Below are positions 43,296-53,446 of a stretch of 64,000 nucleotides of DNA, in pieces. The DNA lies in NCBI RefSeq assembly GCF_030282825.1, contig NZ_JASTZU010000037.1, positions 62,001 to 126,000 on the forward strand, written 5' to 3'. Source of the DNA: Aquibacillus rhizosphaerae. Lineage in GTDB: Bacteria; Bacillota; Bacilli; Bacillales; Amphibacillaceae. Each line of letters begins with the position of its first letter. Positions within the stretch are counted from its first letter, which is position 1. A model generated the notes under the pieces. The model worked only from the letters and a program-made list of their open reading frames with translations, ran no database searches and had not been told where the DNA came from. A program made the position numbers and the translations under genes.

Positions 43296-43730
43296 GTGAA
43301 AAAAGATATTGATGATTATTTGCAAGATGGGATATACGGTACAAAAGAAATTAATCCGTCAGAAAGAAAAGTGTTTCTAGGATCATTAAGAGAGAGAATT
43401 GTCTTAGCACTTACCAAGGGGCAAGTAATGAAAAATAATGGAGTAGATCAATTAGAAATAGCGATGAAAGCATATCCTGAAGCAAAGTTACTGCTAAACG
43501 GCAATGTCAGTTACCGTTTTTTCAAACCGTATAAGGCGGCTGCTTCTAAAAACAACATCCCATATACCTCCGTAAAGAATAGAAATGCCAAATCAAATTA
43601 TGGATTAGTTTTAACGCTTGAATATGCGATAGATAAGGAAGATATACACTTAAAGGAACAAGAGAAAAACACAAAGAAAATAGATAAAATTAAAAAACGC
43701 TCTTTGTTTGATTGGTTATTTAATCGTTAA
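43296..43730 (+). CDS. yueI: DUF1694 family protein, YueI-like
   Basis: A 144-residue cytoplasmic protein with the DUF1694 pattern: YLQDGIYGTKEINPSERKVFLGSLRERI, then KAYPEAKLLLNGNVSY, and a basic C-terminal tail of alternating Lys. The fold resembles ribosomal protein L7Ae-like domains, so nucleic acid binding is possible but unproven. AGAGGAGGCC precedes GTG 43296. Monocistronic. Confidence 0.85.
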   Translation: MKKDIDDYLQDGIYGTKEINPSERKVFLGSLRERIVLALTKGQVMKNNGVDQLEIAMKAYPEAKLLLNGNVSYRFFKPYKAAASKNNIPYTSVKNRNAKSNYGLVLTLEYAIDKEDIHLKEQEKNTKKIDKIKKRSLFDWLFNR

Positions 43731-43741
43731 AACATTAATAA

Positions 43742-43770
43742 TGAGACCGAATAAAAACAATTCGGTCTCA
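43742..43770. terminator. Hairpin between converging yueI and aminotransferase genes
   Basis: An 11-bp perfect stem TGAGACCGAAT/ATTCGGTCTCA (43742-43752, 43760-43770); no strong T run on either side, but its position between convergent stops suggests a terminator. Confidence 0.65.
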
Positions 43771-43785
43771 GATTCAATCAACTAG

Positions 43786-44994
43786 CTATTGCATAACACT
43801 TTCATATTGATTAGCATTAATAACCGAAACGAGTCTTTCCATCCCTATTTTAATTTGTTCTGGAGACGCATTAGTAAAATTAAGTCTCATTGTATTTTGC
43901 TGAGGATTAGAAACATAAAATGGTGCTCCTGGTACAAAAGCAACACCCTCATCTACTGCTGTTTTAAGAAGTTCACCTGTATTTACAAACTTCGGCATAT
44001 TAACCCAGAAAAACATTCCACCTTTTGGAACAATATAAGATAGGTCATCACTTTTCACTTGTTCAAGTAAATCTTTCATTACATGCATCCGCTCTAAATA
44101 CGTATTTCGCAATGACTGTATATGACCATCGAGGTCAAAATCATTTATTAAATGTATAAGTGCATGCTGACTAATAGAATTAGTGTGCAAATCAGTTGCC
44201 TGTTTCGCTTGGGCCATTATCCTTATAATCTGATGCGGTCCTACAATCCAGCCAATTCTCATTGCAGGAACAACCGTCTTTGAAAATGTACTTGTATAAA
44301 GAACTATCTTATTATCATCCATCGATGCAATAGATGGCGGAGAAGATGCTTTATCAAATTTAATATCACCGTAAGGATCATCTTCAAATATTACAACATG
44401 ATATTTTTTAGCTAAAGCTAACAACGTCTTTCTTCGTTCCAATGACCAGACCTTTCCGCCAGGATTAGAATAGGTTGGAACTACATAGATGCACTTTGGC
44501 TTTAAACGAACTATTTTTTCTTCTAAATCCTCTTCAATCATACCATCATCATCTGAATCTACTGCAACTATATTCGTTTCATATGACTCAAATACCTGAA
44601 TGGCAGCAAGATATGTTGGGTTTTCTGTTAGAACAATATCTCCAGGGTTAAACATCACTCTGGCGAATAAATCGATTGCTTGTTGTGAACCAGAAGTTAC
44701 CAATATATTATCAGGATGACGATTAATCCCCTTTTTCGCCATACGGTCCGCCAGTTGCTCTCTTAATTCAAAAACTCCCTCTGTTTCACCATATTGGAGC
44801 GCTTTATTACCCGAGGTAATTGCTTTGTTAAAAGCACCTTGAATAGCATCGACTGGAAATAAATTTTCATCTGGCATTCCGCCAGCAAAAGAAATAACAT
44901 CACCTTTATTAACTACTTTCAGTATGTCTCTTACTGCAGAAGATTTCATATAACGTACACGATGTGAAAATCCATATTTCACAATATTTCCCAC
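43786..44994 (-). CDS. PLP-dependent aminotransferase, LysN/2-aminoadipate type
   Basis: A 402-residue class I aminotransferase of the MocR/LysN-like group, without a DNA-binding domain. Features: FAGGMPDENLFP, QYGETEGVFELREQLA, VTSGSQQAIDL, PTYSNPGG, the EDDPYGD motif and the PLP lysine in YTSTFSKTVVPAMRIGW. Relatives transaminate aromatic, branched-chain or aminoadipate substrates; the natural one is not known here. ATG 44994 has a GTGGG site. It is upstream-flanked by a 360-base gap and is monocistronic. Confidence 0.9.
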   Translation of the reverse strand: MGNIVKYGFSHRVRYMKSSAVRDILKVVNKGDVISFAGGMPDENLFPVDAIQGAFNKAITSGNKALQYGETEGVFELREQLADRMAKKGINRHPDNILVTSGSQQAIDLFARVMFNPGDIVLTENPTYLAAIQVFESYETNIVAVDSDDDGMIEEDLEEKIVRLKPKCIYVVPTYSNPGGKVWSLERRKTLLALAKKYHVVIFEDDPYGDIKFDKASSPPSIASMDDNKIVLYTSTFSKTVVPAMRIGWIVGPHQIIRIMAQAKQATDLHTNSISQHALIHLINDFDLDGHIQSLRNTYLERMHVMKDLLEQVKSDDLSYIVPKGGMFFWVNMPKFVNTGELLKTAVDEGVAFVPGAPFYVSNPQQNTMRLNFTNASPEQIKIGMERLVSVINANQYESVMQ

Positions 44995-45310
44995 CTTTAT
45001 TTACTTTTTATATACAATTTAAATTATTGTGAAAAGTCAGATATTAATTATTGTTTATCTATTATAACACGATTTTCAATGAAAACAACCAAGCAATAGA
45101 CAAAATCGGAAAACTTGGACTGATTAGAAGAACAAGTAGCTGATTGTACAAAAAACGAACTTCCATGCGGAAATCATAACCATAAAGATATTTGACTTAA
45201 GACCTAATGGTAGCTGTTGGAGCTAGCAATCTCCGTTTTTATAATTCCTTTACCTTTTTAGGTAAAGTAGAAAACCTTTCTCAAAAAGGTTCTTTAATGC
45301 TTCACAAGAA
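44995..45310. other. Intergenic region with tandem small hairpins
   Basis: About 320 bases between the aminotransferase start and the ABC operon terminator. It holds CTTTACCT/AGGTAAAG (45248-45255, 45260-45267) and then AACCTTT/AAAGGTT (45272-45290). No frame, T-box or riboswitch could be recognised. Confidence 0.4.
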
Positions 45311-45352
45311 AAAAGACGGTTATACTACCATATGGATGTATAACCGTCTTTT
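45311..45352 (-). terminator. Terminator of the TrpXYZ-like ABC operon
   Basis: A 15-bp perfect stem AAAAGACGGTTATAC/GTATAACCGTCTTTT (45311-45325, 45338-45352) with T's after it on the minus strand, four bases beyond the stop codon. Confidence 0.9.
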
Positions 45353-45356
45353 TCTA

Positions 45357-46151
45357 TTAACCTAATATTGCTCGGTCATTTCCTAACTGTTCTCCTCGGA
45401 TTCGTTGGAACTCATGTAGTAACTTCTCTATCGTAAGCCCTAGTTTTTCTTCGCCAGAAACATCGAAGATAATTTGACCTTTATCCATCATAATCAATCG
45501 ATTACCAAGGTCTAATGCCTGTTGCATATTGTGGGTTACCATCAATGTTGTTAAATGAAATTTATCAACAACGCCCCCTGTTAGTTTTGTTATGAGTTCT
45601 GCGCGAGAAGGGTCTAGAGCTGCTGTGTGCTCATCTAGCAGTAAAATATTTGGTTCTGTGAATGTAGCCATTAATAACGATAACGCTTGACGTTCACCAC
45701 CTGAAAGCAATCCGACTCTTGCATTAAGACGATCTTCTAACCCAATGTGTAACGTTTCTAGAAACTCTCGAAAAAGTTCTTTTCTCTTTTTAGTAACACC
45801 CGCTCGAAGGGTTCGCTTTTTATTTCTAGCAAAAGCCATTGCTAAGTTCTCTTCTATTGTCATAGACGGAGCAGTACCAGACATTGGGTCTTGGAAAACA
45901 CGACCAATAAAATTCGATCGCTTATATTCCGGCAAATGTGTCACCTTATTCCCATCAATTTCAACAAAACCAATATCTGGATTTAAACTACCCGAAATTA
46001 CATTCATTAATGTTGATTTCCCAGCTCCATTACTACCAATTATCGTTACAAAATCGCCTTTATCGAGAGTCAGTTCTACATCTTGTAATGCTTTTTTTTC
46101 ATCAGGAGTATCTTCATTAAAAGTTATTGAAATATCACGAAGATTTAACAT
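45357..46151 (-). CDS. ABC transporter ATPase (TrpZ-like)
   Basis: A 264-residue ATP-binding subunit: Walker A GSNGAGKST, signature LSGGERQAL, Walker B ILLLDEHTAALD, switch region LMVTHNM. An unusual His replaces the Pro of the DEPT motif, a normal trait of this subfamily. It partners the permease one base upstream and the substrate-binding lipoprotein at 47321-48367. The system belongs to the ABC_sub_bind (PF04392) type; TrpXYZ of streptococci imports tryptophan, but the substrate here is not proven. Confidence 0.9.
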   Translation of the reverse strand: MLNLRDISITFNEDTPDEKKALQDVELTLDKGDFVTIIGSNGAGKSTLMNVISGSLNPDIGFVEIDGNKVTHLPEYKRSNFIGRVFQDPMSGTAPSMTIEENLAMAFARNKKRTLRAGVTKKRKELFREFLETLHIGLEDRLNARVGLLSGGERQALSLLMATFTEPNILLLDEHTAALDPSRAELITKLTGGVVDKFHLTTLMVTHNMQQALDLGNRLIMMDKGQIIFDVSGEEKLGLTIEKLLHEFQRIRGEQLGNDRAILG

Positions 46152-46152
46152 G

Positions 46153-47136
46153 TTATACCCCCTCCGTCTTGGTACTCATCAGAGCTCGTTTTTTTCTTTT
46201 CCTTACACTTTCTTTTCTCGCTAAAATAACTTTTGGTGCAATTAAAGCCACAATTACTAATAAAGCTGTAATTAACTTCATGTCACCAGATTCCAGGAAA
46301 TCAACACGAAGAGCTAAAGTGACTACAATTCGATAAACAATTGCTCCTCCTATTACAGCAAGTGTTGTTATGGCAATTGTTTTCGTTCCAAATAAAGCTT
46401 CACCAATAATAACAGATGCAAGACCAATAACAATCATTCCAATTCCCATGTTAACATCAGCAAACCCACCATTTTGAGCAACTAAAGCTCCAGATAAAGC
46501 AACTAGACCATTAGAGATTGCCAATCCAGCAATTGTTAAATTATCTGTATTTGCTGACAAACTACGAATCATTTTGGTATTATCACCTGTGGCACGAAGC
46601 GCTAGTCCAACCTCTGTTTTTAAGTAATAATCCGTTATTAGCTTAATAGTTATTGTAACAATAATCATTACAATAAGTACCGACCATGTTCCCGGAGTTC
46701 TCTCCAAACCCAATCCGGTTAACATACCATTTAACGCTGCATCAATACCAGTTGATTCCCAAAATAATTCTAATTGTTTAAACACAGTTGATTCATTTAA
46801 AAGAGGCAAATTCGGCCTCCCCATTATTCGTAAATTAATAGAATATAAAGCAATCATCATTAAAATACCAGATAATAGCGAATTTATTTTACCTTTTGTA
46901 TTTAAAACCCCTGTAATAGCACCTGCGATAAAACCTGCTAATAAAGCTAATAAAGTTGCGATAACTGCCGGTACTCCATTAATAATACAAATGGCTGCAA
47001 CTGCACCTCCTGTTACAAAACTCCCGTCTACAGTTAAATCCGGGAAATCTAATACTCGAAACGAGAGATACACACCAAGTGCCATAATCGCATAAATTAC
47101 ACCTGATTCCATTGCACCAAAAATTGAAATAAACAT
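46153..47136 (-). CDS. ABC transporter permease (TrpY-like)
   Basis: A 327-residue branched-chain-amino-acid/simple-sugar type permease with about eight helices (MFISIFGAMESGVIYAIMALGVYLSFRVLDFPDLTVDGSF is diagnostic). It ends in a basic tail RKRKKRALMSTKTEGV. AAGGAGAG lies before ATG 47136, and the ATPase gene starts one base after its stop, so they are cotranscribed. It lies behind a terminator-like hairpin following the binding protein gene. Confidence 0.9.
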   Translation of the reverse strand: MFISIFGAMESGVIYAIMALGVYLSFRVLDFPDLTVDGSFVTGGAVAAICIINGVPAVIATLLALLAGFIAGAITGVLNTKGKINSLLSGILMMIALYSINLRIMGRPNLPLLNESTVFKQLELFWESTGIDAALNGMLTGLGLERTPGTWSVLIVMIIVTITIKLITDYYLKTEVGLALRATGDNTKMIRSLSANTDNLTIAGLAISNGLVALSGALVAQNGGFADVNMGIGMIVIGLASVIIGEALFGTKTIAITTLAVIGGAIVYRIVVTLALRVDFLESGDMKLITALLVIVALIAPKVILARKESVRKRKKRALMSTKTEGV

Positions 47137-47277
47137 GATGTTCTCTCCTTCTAATAAATAAATCTAAGAGCTTAATATTCGCTCATTTTTTAAATTAATT
47201 CTCTCATATTATTCTTTAATGAGTATTCATTGTATCTTTAAGTATCTTTAATAATCCTAATGTATTAGTAGAAAAGA

Positions 47278-47315
47278 AAACCGACAATTAAACCTAAAGG
47301 GATAAGTGTCGGTTT
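47278..47315 (-). terminator. Hairpin between binding-protein and permease genes
   Basis: AAACCGACA (47278-47286) pairs with TGTCGGTTT (47307-47315), followed by TTCTTTTC on the minus strand. It is probably a partial terminator that lowers permease and ATPase levels relative to the binding protein. Confidence 0.75.
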
Positions 47316-47320
47316 ATTTT

Positions 47321-48367
47321 CTATTCTTCCACTGTTTCTAAGAACTGTGCGATATCATCCCACTCTTCATTCCATTCAATACCTTGTTCTTCAGCAGCAC
47401 CTTTATTGATAAACAATTGCATCGCAGGTGGAATTTCAACCGGGATATCAGCAGTTGTTTTTTCTCCTGTTAATACCTCAACCGCCCTTTCTCCTGCCCG
47501 ATAACCAATTGTATGGTAGTCAATACCATATGTGGCGAAACCGCCCTTTTGTAATGAATCAGGTTCACCAACAATTAAAGGAATATCTTGCTCATCAGCA
47601 ACACCAATAACAGATTCAAGTGCAGATACAACCGTATTATCGGTCACAATGTAAATAACATCTGCATCCCCTACTAGTGTAGTAGCAGCTTGTTGAACAT
47701 CCGCTGAAGTAGCAACTGTACGCTCCACTGTACTTAAACTTGTTCCTTTGATTGCTGCATTGACGGCATCAATCTGTGTAACAGAGTTTGCCTCACCAGA
47801 ATTGTAAATAAGTCCGACTTTCGCACCTTCAAAATAAGTATCGATGAATGTAACTGTGTTTTTAATTGCATCAGGATGAAGGTCAACAACTCCTGTAATA
47901 TTATCACCGGGTTGATCCATTGCACTTACTAAATCAGCCCCAACTGCATCCGTTACAGACGTAAAGATAATCGGGATATCCTTTGTTTCTTGTAGTGCAC
48001 CTTGAGCACTTGGTGTTGAATTAGCAAAGATTAAGTCAACATCGTCAGCAACAAAGTTTTGTGCGATTGGACCAGTATTAATCGGATCACCTTGGGCACT
48101 TTGTAAATCATATTCAACATCTAGACCTGCGTCTGCAATAGCCTCTTTAAACCCTTCATAAGCTGCATCTAGTGACGGGTGCTCAACTATTTGTGATGCT
48201 CCTATTGTAAAGATTTCTGTTCCTGTATCTGATTCATCACCAGAACCATTATTCTCCTCCGATGTATCTGAACCACTGTTTTCTTCTGAAACATCTTCTG
48301 TCCCACAAACTGCTAATACAATAACACTAATAATTGCTAAAACAAATAAATGAAACCACTTCTTCAT
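47321..48367 (-). CDS. ABC substrate-binding lipoprotein (TrpX-like)
   Basis: A 348-residue extracytoplasmic binding protein. The signal peptide ends in a lipobox-like VLAVCGTED (Cys near residue 21), then a Ser/Glu/Asn linker, then a domain of the ABC_sub_bind family (IGASQIVEHPSLDAAYEGFKEAIADAG, GPIAQNFVADDVDLIFANSTPSAQ, IIFTSVTDAVGADLV). Named members bind tryptophan or related compounds. ATG 48367 is preceded by GGGGG. First gene of the three-gene import operon; promoter boxes upstream are not certain. Confidence 0.9.
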   Translation of the reverse strand: MKKWFHLFVLAIISVIVLAVCGTEDVSEENSGSDTSEENNGSGDESDTGTEIFTIGASQIVEHPSLDAAYEGFKEAIADAGLDVEYDLQSAQGDPINTGPIAQNFVADDVDLIFANSTPSAQGALQETKDIPIIFTSVTDAVGADLVSAMDQPGDNITGVVDLHPDAIKNTVTFIDTYFEGAKVGLIYNSGEANSVTQIDAVNAAIKGTSLSTVERTVATSADVQQAATTLVGDADVIYIVTDNTVVSALESVIGVADEQDIPLIVGEPDSLQKGGFATYGIDYHTIGYRAGERAVEVLTGEKTTADIPVEIPPAMQLFINKGAAEEQGIEWNEEWDDIAQFLETVEE

Positions 48368-48637
48368 GTAACCCCCATTTTCTTTCTATTTTAAATTTTC
48401 TGAACATTTAAGATACATTATATCACAGAGTAATGCAATTGGGATAGCTGTTTATTAATCAGGTATCCACTACCTATTTATTCCAACCTATCACACTTGT
48501 AAATCCTATGCTTTTGTAGCAAACTAAGTTTGGTATATTCTAAGACAACAACGTTTGCAAAAATAGCCGGTTTTAATCAAAAACATACATAATTAACCAT
48601 AGACAATCGGTGTCTATATTTTGAAAGGAGTAACATT

Positions 48638-49753
48638 TTGGCAAAATTTATTATCATTGGCGCAGGAATATTAGGAGCATCTACAGCTTATCACCTTACA
48701 AAATCTGGAGCTGAAGTAATTATTATTGATCGGAAAGACCCAGGGCAAGCAACAGACGCAGCTGCGGGAATCATTTGTCCATGGCTATCACAGAGGAGAA
48801 ATCAAGCATGGTATCAATTAGCCAAAAGCGGCGCTGCTTATTACCCAAAACTAATTCAAGCATTAGAAGCAGATGGTGAAACCGAAACTGGTTATAAACA
48901 AGTCGGAGCTATCAGCATACGAAAAGAAGAGAAAAAGTTAATTAGTATGGAAGAACGGGCATATAAAAGACGAGAACAGGCACCTGAAATTGGTGAAATA
49001 ACCAGGCTTCATTCATCTGAAGTAAAAACATTGTTTCCACCGTTGTCTGATGATTTTAGGGGACTACATATTAGTGGAGCTGCAAGGGTTGACGGTCGAC
49101 TTATGCAAAATGCATTAACACAAGCCGCCATAAAAAACGGGGCGACATTTATTGAAGGAGATGCAGAAATTAAATATTCTGGAATCCAAGTAAGCGGAGT
49201 TATCATCAACGGGAAAGCCATGAATGCAGATACAGTTATTGTTACTGCTGGTGTGTGGGCAAAAAGCTTATTGAAGCCTTTAGGTGTGAATTTCTCAGTT
49301 GAACCACAAAAAGCACAGATTGCACATCTCGGTTTACCAAATACAGATACGAGCAATTGGCCTGTCGTTATGCCACCTAGCGACCACTATTTATTGGCTT
49401 TTGAAGATCGAATTATTGCTGGAGCTACCCACGAAAATAATGTTGATTTAGATGACTACAACGTGACATCAATTGGATTAAAAGAAATATTTGATAAGGT
49501 ATTGACCATTGCACCAGAACTTTCAGAAGGTACATTAATCGAAACACGAGTTGGTTTTCGTCCGGTGACACCAGGATTTCTTCCTGTCATCGGCCCACTC
49601 CCTGATCATAAAGGGATATTAATCGCCAATGGACTAGGATCATCAGGATTAACTACAGGACCTTACATTGGCTCAGAGCTTGCAAAACTTGCATTAGGAG
49701 AACCAGTAGATATTGATATTAATTTATATCCTGTTTCAGGAGCATTGGAGTAA
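48638..49753 (+). CDS. FAD-dependent oxidoreductase, DAO family (YurR-like)
   Basis: A 371-residue flavoprotein. The N terminus has the dinucleotide motif IIIGAGILGASTAYHLTKSGAEVIIID, then ATDAAAGIICPW and a C-terminal ETRVGFRPVTPGFLPVIGPL typical of DAO family enzymes such as D-amino acid or glycine/sarcosine oxidases and dehydrogenases. Relatives in Bacillus are YurR-type. AAAGGAG lies before TTG 48638. The substrate is unknown. Monocistronic and divergent from the ABC importer. Confidence 0.88.
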   Translation: MAKFIIIGAGILGASTAYHLTKSGAEVIIIDRKDPGQATDAAAGIICPWLSQRRNQAWYQLAKSGAAYYPKLIQALEADGETETGYKQVGAISIRKEEKKLISMEERAYKRREQAPEIGEITRLHSSEVKTLFPPLSDDFRGLHISGAARVDGRLMQNALTQAAIKNGATFIEGDAEIKYSGIQVSGVIINGKAMNADTVIVTAGVWAKSLLKPLGVNFSVEPQKAQIAHLGLPNTDTSNWPVVMPPSDHYLLAFEDRIIAGATHENNVDLDDYNVTSIGLKEIFDKVLTIAPELSEGTLIETRVGFRPVTPGFLPVIGPLPDHKGILIANGLGSSGLTTGPYIGSELAKLALGEPVDIDINLYPVSGALE

Positions 49754-49836
49754 CGAATACGTTTATCTAAGTAGCATAGCAGAGAGGGATTTTGGCTTTA
49801 TCTAGTTTGAATCAATTAGTACAACAAAAACATAGG

Positions 49837-49870
49837 AAAAGCAGCATGGGCACACGACCATGCTGCTTTT
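49837..49870. terminator. Bidirectional terminator
   Basis: A 13-bp perfect stem AAAAGCAGCATGG/CCATGCTGCTTTT (49837-49849, 49858-49870) between converging genes. Confidence 0.9.
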
Positions 49871-49876
49871 CTTAGA

Positions 49877-52800
49877 TTAATCCCATTCTTTAAGCGTCGA
49901 TAGCATTTTTTTGAATCCCTTCTTAATTTTACCCTCTTTACTTGTTTGTTTTTGCCACTCATTGTAACTCGCTACTGCAATTAACGTGAAACCTGCAATT
50001 AACAAGTAACCCCACCAAGGCATATTTCCCCAATAGGCTTTGGTTTGATAAAGTAAATTAAAAATCAATGTTCCAACCCCTACAAAGAAGTAAGCCTTTA
50101 TCTTCGCTTGCATCCCGATGATCATCGCTAACAAAGAAAGACTGCCAACAATTAAAGCGTCCCAAACGGTGTTGCTTTGAATTGCATCCATAATCAGGTA
50201 AGTGGTTATAAATAATAATAGAATTAATTGAATCGACTGCATGAGCTTTTTGTATCCATTCCACGTTGTAATAGACAAGATAATGGATAGAGTTAACAGC
50301 GGAAATACAGTTAATTCAGCATGCAACAAGTTAGGTATATATTGTTTATATTCTAACAACAACAACAAATAGTAGGAAGGAAGGAAACTAATCGCCCCAG
50401 CTGTTTTGATTACTCTTTTTTCAACTAATGTACTCACCCTGTTCACTTGGGAAAATAACCACAGTGTAAGAAGTACAAATGGAATAAGTTGTAACCAAAC
50501 ATTAGCTTCTTGATTAATAAAAGTCCATGCATATACTAAGTACGAAGCAGCAATGAAAGAATACCAATCCACCTCATAATACGAGTCGTTCCAACTATAT
50601 AACTTTTTATGAATCAATCGGCCAACTACAAATAGAATAAAAAAGCAACTAATACTGATGAATAGGAGCTGATTAGTTTCTAGCATGGAGCGCAGCTGCT
50701 CCCACATAACCAATGTCGCTAATAATGGTAAGATAGTGATCAATGACCATTTTCGTTTATGCAAAAAGAATAGGTTTAGTATGACATAACCAATAATTGG
50801 TATGATTTCAAGTGGCGAAGTGATTATCCGAATCGTAACAATTGTAAATAATCCATAAATTGAAAAAGGAATGATATACCACTCGATACGGTTTCTCCAT
50901 GCCTGATTAACTAGGAGCCACACCAATGCATATAGTAAACTAGACCCTAACCAATAATATATCGTTGGTATTGTTTCAAATAAATTATAGTAAGGGATTA
51001 TTGTTGCAACAAGAGTTGCGAGCATTGTCATGGCACCGTATAGATGTAATTTAACCTGCCATTCTTTTTCCTTTATTATCGAGCTATATAAGTATGTGGT
51101 AACTGAAATTAATAAAACAATTGGATTTATGGATTGAGACATAATTTGATCTAAAACAACAATTAGTAGTAAAACAGCCTGCACACCATGAGCCAGCCAG
51201 AAAAAATAGGGTTTAAGTTCAGGTAACCTTTTACCAGCATAATGACTTATTGCTAGTAATAAAACAACCCCAATCAAAAGAAAAGTTATAGTAGTAGTAA
51301 ATGCTTGGAATTTAAATACACTTAGTAAAGATGTATAGAAACAAAATACAGTTATTGCAACTAGTAACCAAAGGATATTTTCTTTCACTCGATAAACTAA
51401 CCAAACAAATACTCCAACCCCGACAAACAGCAACAATGGCCTGACTATTTCTTCATTGATATGAAAGACAGTAATCAATTGTATTAATCCAATAAAGTAG
51501 GCTCCCTGCCCAACATAAAAACTAGTCATAGCTAAGCTTTTTTTATTGAATCTTCGCCATATCACATGAATTGCTAACAAAATTATACCCGAAACAGCTA
51601 AGTGAAAAGGCCAATTAAAAACGATATCATAACCAGGATAAATAGCAGTAACTTCGGGATAGATAACGACTAAAGCGAATGTCCAGCTTACAGCATGAAC
51701 CCATGTTGCAATCTCTTTTTCGACTCTACGATTTCTATTTGCAACGATAATGGCTAATACACCAAATAAAACCAACATGATAGCTAATTGGATTAATGTG
51801 CCGCTCCATAATCCATACAGTACACATAAAAACATAGCACCAATTGTTACATAGTACGTACTTGTTTGAATAGACAAAAAGTATTTATTCTTGGTCCAAA
51901 TACCTAACCATAAGAATAGACAAGCACTAAATAGAAACATAAACATCGCTAGACTATCCCATTGTCGGAAAAGGCTTATACTGTCCCAAAATTGCATCCC
52001 TGTTGCAAGCAAAAACAGGGGAGATAGATAGCTAAATACTTTGCGTTTCGTTAGATGCGCTAAATAAATATAATTACAAGAAATAATAAAGTAGGCAAAC
52101 AATAATAAAATAGAATCTTCTCCTACTCTTAGTATCAATCCTTGATAACTTACATAAACAAATGCAAAGAAAGAAATAATCCCACTCGTATATTCAAACA
52201 TTTTAGACATAAAATGTTGCTTCTTTGTACCATAAGAAAATCCTATATAGACTATACCAACAAGTGCATACACAATTAAATCAAGTGATTCCAAAAAAGA
52301 GTATTCTGTTAATTGATACACGCCATAGGCAAATAATGCGGAAAAAACAAATTGATATTCTTTTGTGTTATATAAAAAGACCATAGCTATATAAATAGCA
52401 GCAGTTACTAAAATATTAAAGCTATAAAAGATACCTTTATCATAGATGAAAAGCATAAGTAAAGTGGAGATAACCAAATTCAATTGCGCATAACTAGGTA
52501 ATTCTTTCATGAATACCTGTATAGATGTATTAGATTTAAGGAGATGGTAGCCTAATAAAAGCAAACCATTAAATATCATAATAAGAAAGTAAAAGAAATC
52601 AACAGAAACATCTATTGAGGCTATCGCGAACCCAACAGCAAAACTTAAAAACAAATAAGATATCCATACAAATAAACGTGCTTGGTGTCTATATGCATTT
52701 CTTATATATAATGGTAGCGGCAATAAAGTGCCCATTAACCCTAACAAGAACCGCCCCTCACCCGTTAAAGAAAGGTATTGGCCAAATAATTCAAAGTATC

Positions 52801-53308
52801 CTATCGCAATAATAGCAATGGGAATTAGCATGCTTCCTAACGTTAAAAATGCAAAGGCTGTCTTGTTAATTTTTAAAAATCTACTAGATATGCCGCTTAG
52901 GATGAGGAAAAATATCGATACAAAAGATATCGAGAACACCTTTAGTATGGGCCCCATTTGATCCCACGTACTCGTTGCTAGTACAAGTCCCCCAATAAGA
53001 AGAAAAATAACACCTAATATAAGTGACCATGTGATATTTCTTTCTCTTATCTGTTCAGGAGTTTTAACTTTCTTCTCTTTTTTCATTGTATTCGATGTAT
53101 TCACTGTATTCGCTTCAGCTTTAGGCTTATCAATATGTGGTAGTAGTTCTTCTTCACTATGCCGTTGTTTCGACTGTGATTTTATGTATGCTTCGGATGC
53201 ATAGATCATCTGATTATATTTCTCTTCACTTATAAATCCTTGTTTTTCTAATTTCATAAGTTCTTCACGCATAATTCTTTGTCTATATAAATCTGTTAAT
53301 CTGTCCAT
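49877..53308 (-). CDS. Giant polytopic membrane protein, 1143 aa
   Basis: The N-terminal 90 residues are soluble: a helical, charged domain (MDRLTDLYRQRIMREELMKL…FISEEKYNQMI) and a Lys/Glu/Asn linker. The remaining 1050 residues are about 30 hydrophobic helices with short polar loops, little repeated wording and a basic C-terminal tail (KEGKIKKGFKKMLSTLKEWD). No enzyme motif is visible. The overall form resembles the SCO7613-like/DUF2157-type membrane proteins of Firmicutes, but I cannot assign a family firmly. ATG 53308 follows GGTGAG. It is monocistronic and one of the longest genes of the window. Confidence 0.8.
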   Translation of the reverse strand: MDRLTDLYRQRIMREELMKLEKQGFISEEKYNQMIYASEAYIKSQSKQRHSEEELLPHIDKPKAEANTVNTSNTMKKEKKVKTPEQIRERNITWSLILGVIFLLIGGLVLATSTWDQMGPILKVFSISFVSIFFLILSGISSRFLKINKTAFAFLTLGSMLIPIAIIAIGYFELFGQYLSLTGEGRFLLGLMGTLLPLPLYIRNAYRHQARLFVWISYLFLSFAVGFAIASIDVSVDFFYFLIMIFNGLLLLGYHLLKSNTSIQVFMKELPSYAQLNLVISTLLMLFIYDKGIFYSFNILVTAAIYIAMVFLYNTKEYQFVFSALFAYGVYQLTEYSFLESLDLIVYALVGIVYIGFSYGTKKQHFMSKMFEYTSGIISFFAFVYVSYQGLILRVGEDSILLLFAYFIISCNYIYLAHLTKRKVFSYLSPLFLLATGMQFWDSISLFRQWDSLAMFMFLFSACLFLWLGIWTKNKYFLSIQTSTYYVTIGAMFLCVLYGLWSGTLIQLAIMLVLFGVLAIIVANRNRRVEKEIATWVHAVSWTFALVVIYPEVTAIYPGYDIVFNWPFHLAVSGIILLAIHVIWRRFNKKSLAMTSFYVGQGAYFIGLIQLITVFHINEEIVRPLLLFVGVGVFVWLVYRVKENILWLLVAITVFCFYTSLLSVFKFQAFTTTITFLLIGVVLLLAISHYAGKRLPELKPYFFWLAHGVQAVLLLIVVLDQIMSQSINPIVLLISVTTYLYSSIIKEKEWQVKLHLYGAMTMLATLVATIIPYYNLFETIPTIYYWLGSSLLYALVWLLVNQAWRNRIEWYIIPFSIYGLFTIVTIRIITSPLEIIPIIGYVILNLFFLHKRKWSLITILPLLATLVMWEQLRSMLETNQLLFISISCFFILFVVGRLIHKKLYSWNDSYYEVDWYSFIAASYLVYAWTFINQEANVWLQLIPFVLLTLWLFSQVNRVSTLVEKRVIKTAGAISFLPSYYLLLLLEYKQYIPNLLHAELTVFPLLTLSIILSITTWNGYKKLMQSIQLILLLFITTYLIMDAIQSNTVWDALIVGSLSLLAMIIGMQAKIKAYFFVGVGTLIFNLLYQTKAYWGNMPWWGYLLIAGFTLIAVASYNEWQKQTSKEGKIKKGFKKMLSTLKEWD

Positions 53309-53401
53309 TACTCACCAACACCCCCATCAAAAAACTGTACCGAATGTAATTTTACACCCTACAACTTACTGCTTCAACCTTATTTTTCCAATTGTTCATA
53401 T

Positions 53402-53442
53402 AAAATACCCCCTTTTAGTCATCAACTAAAAGGGGGTATTTT
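53402..53442 (-). terminator. Terminator of ilvD
   Basis: An 18-bp perfect stem AAAATACCCCCTTTTAGT (53402-53419) with its complement (53425-53442), five-base loop; the T's of the arm serve as the tail. Confidence 0.9.
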
Positions 53443-53446
53443 CAAC

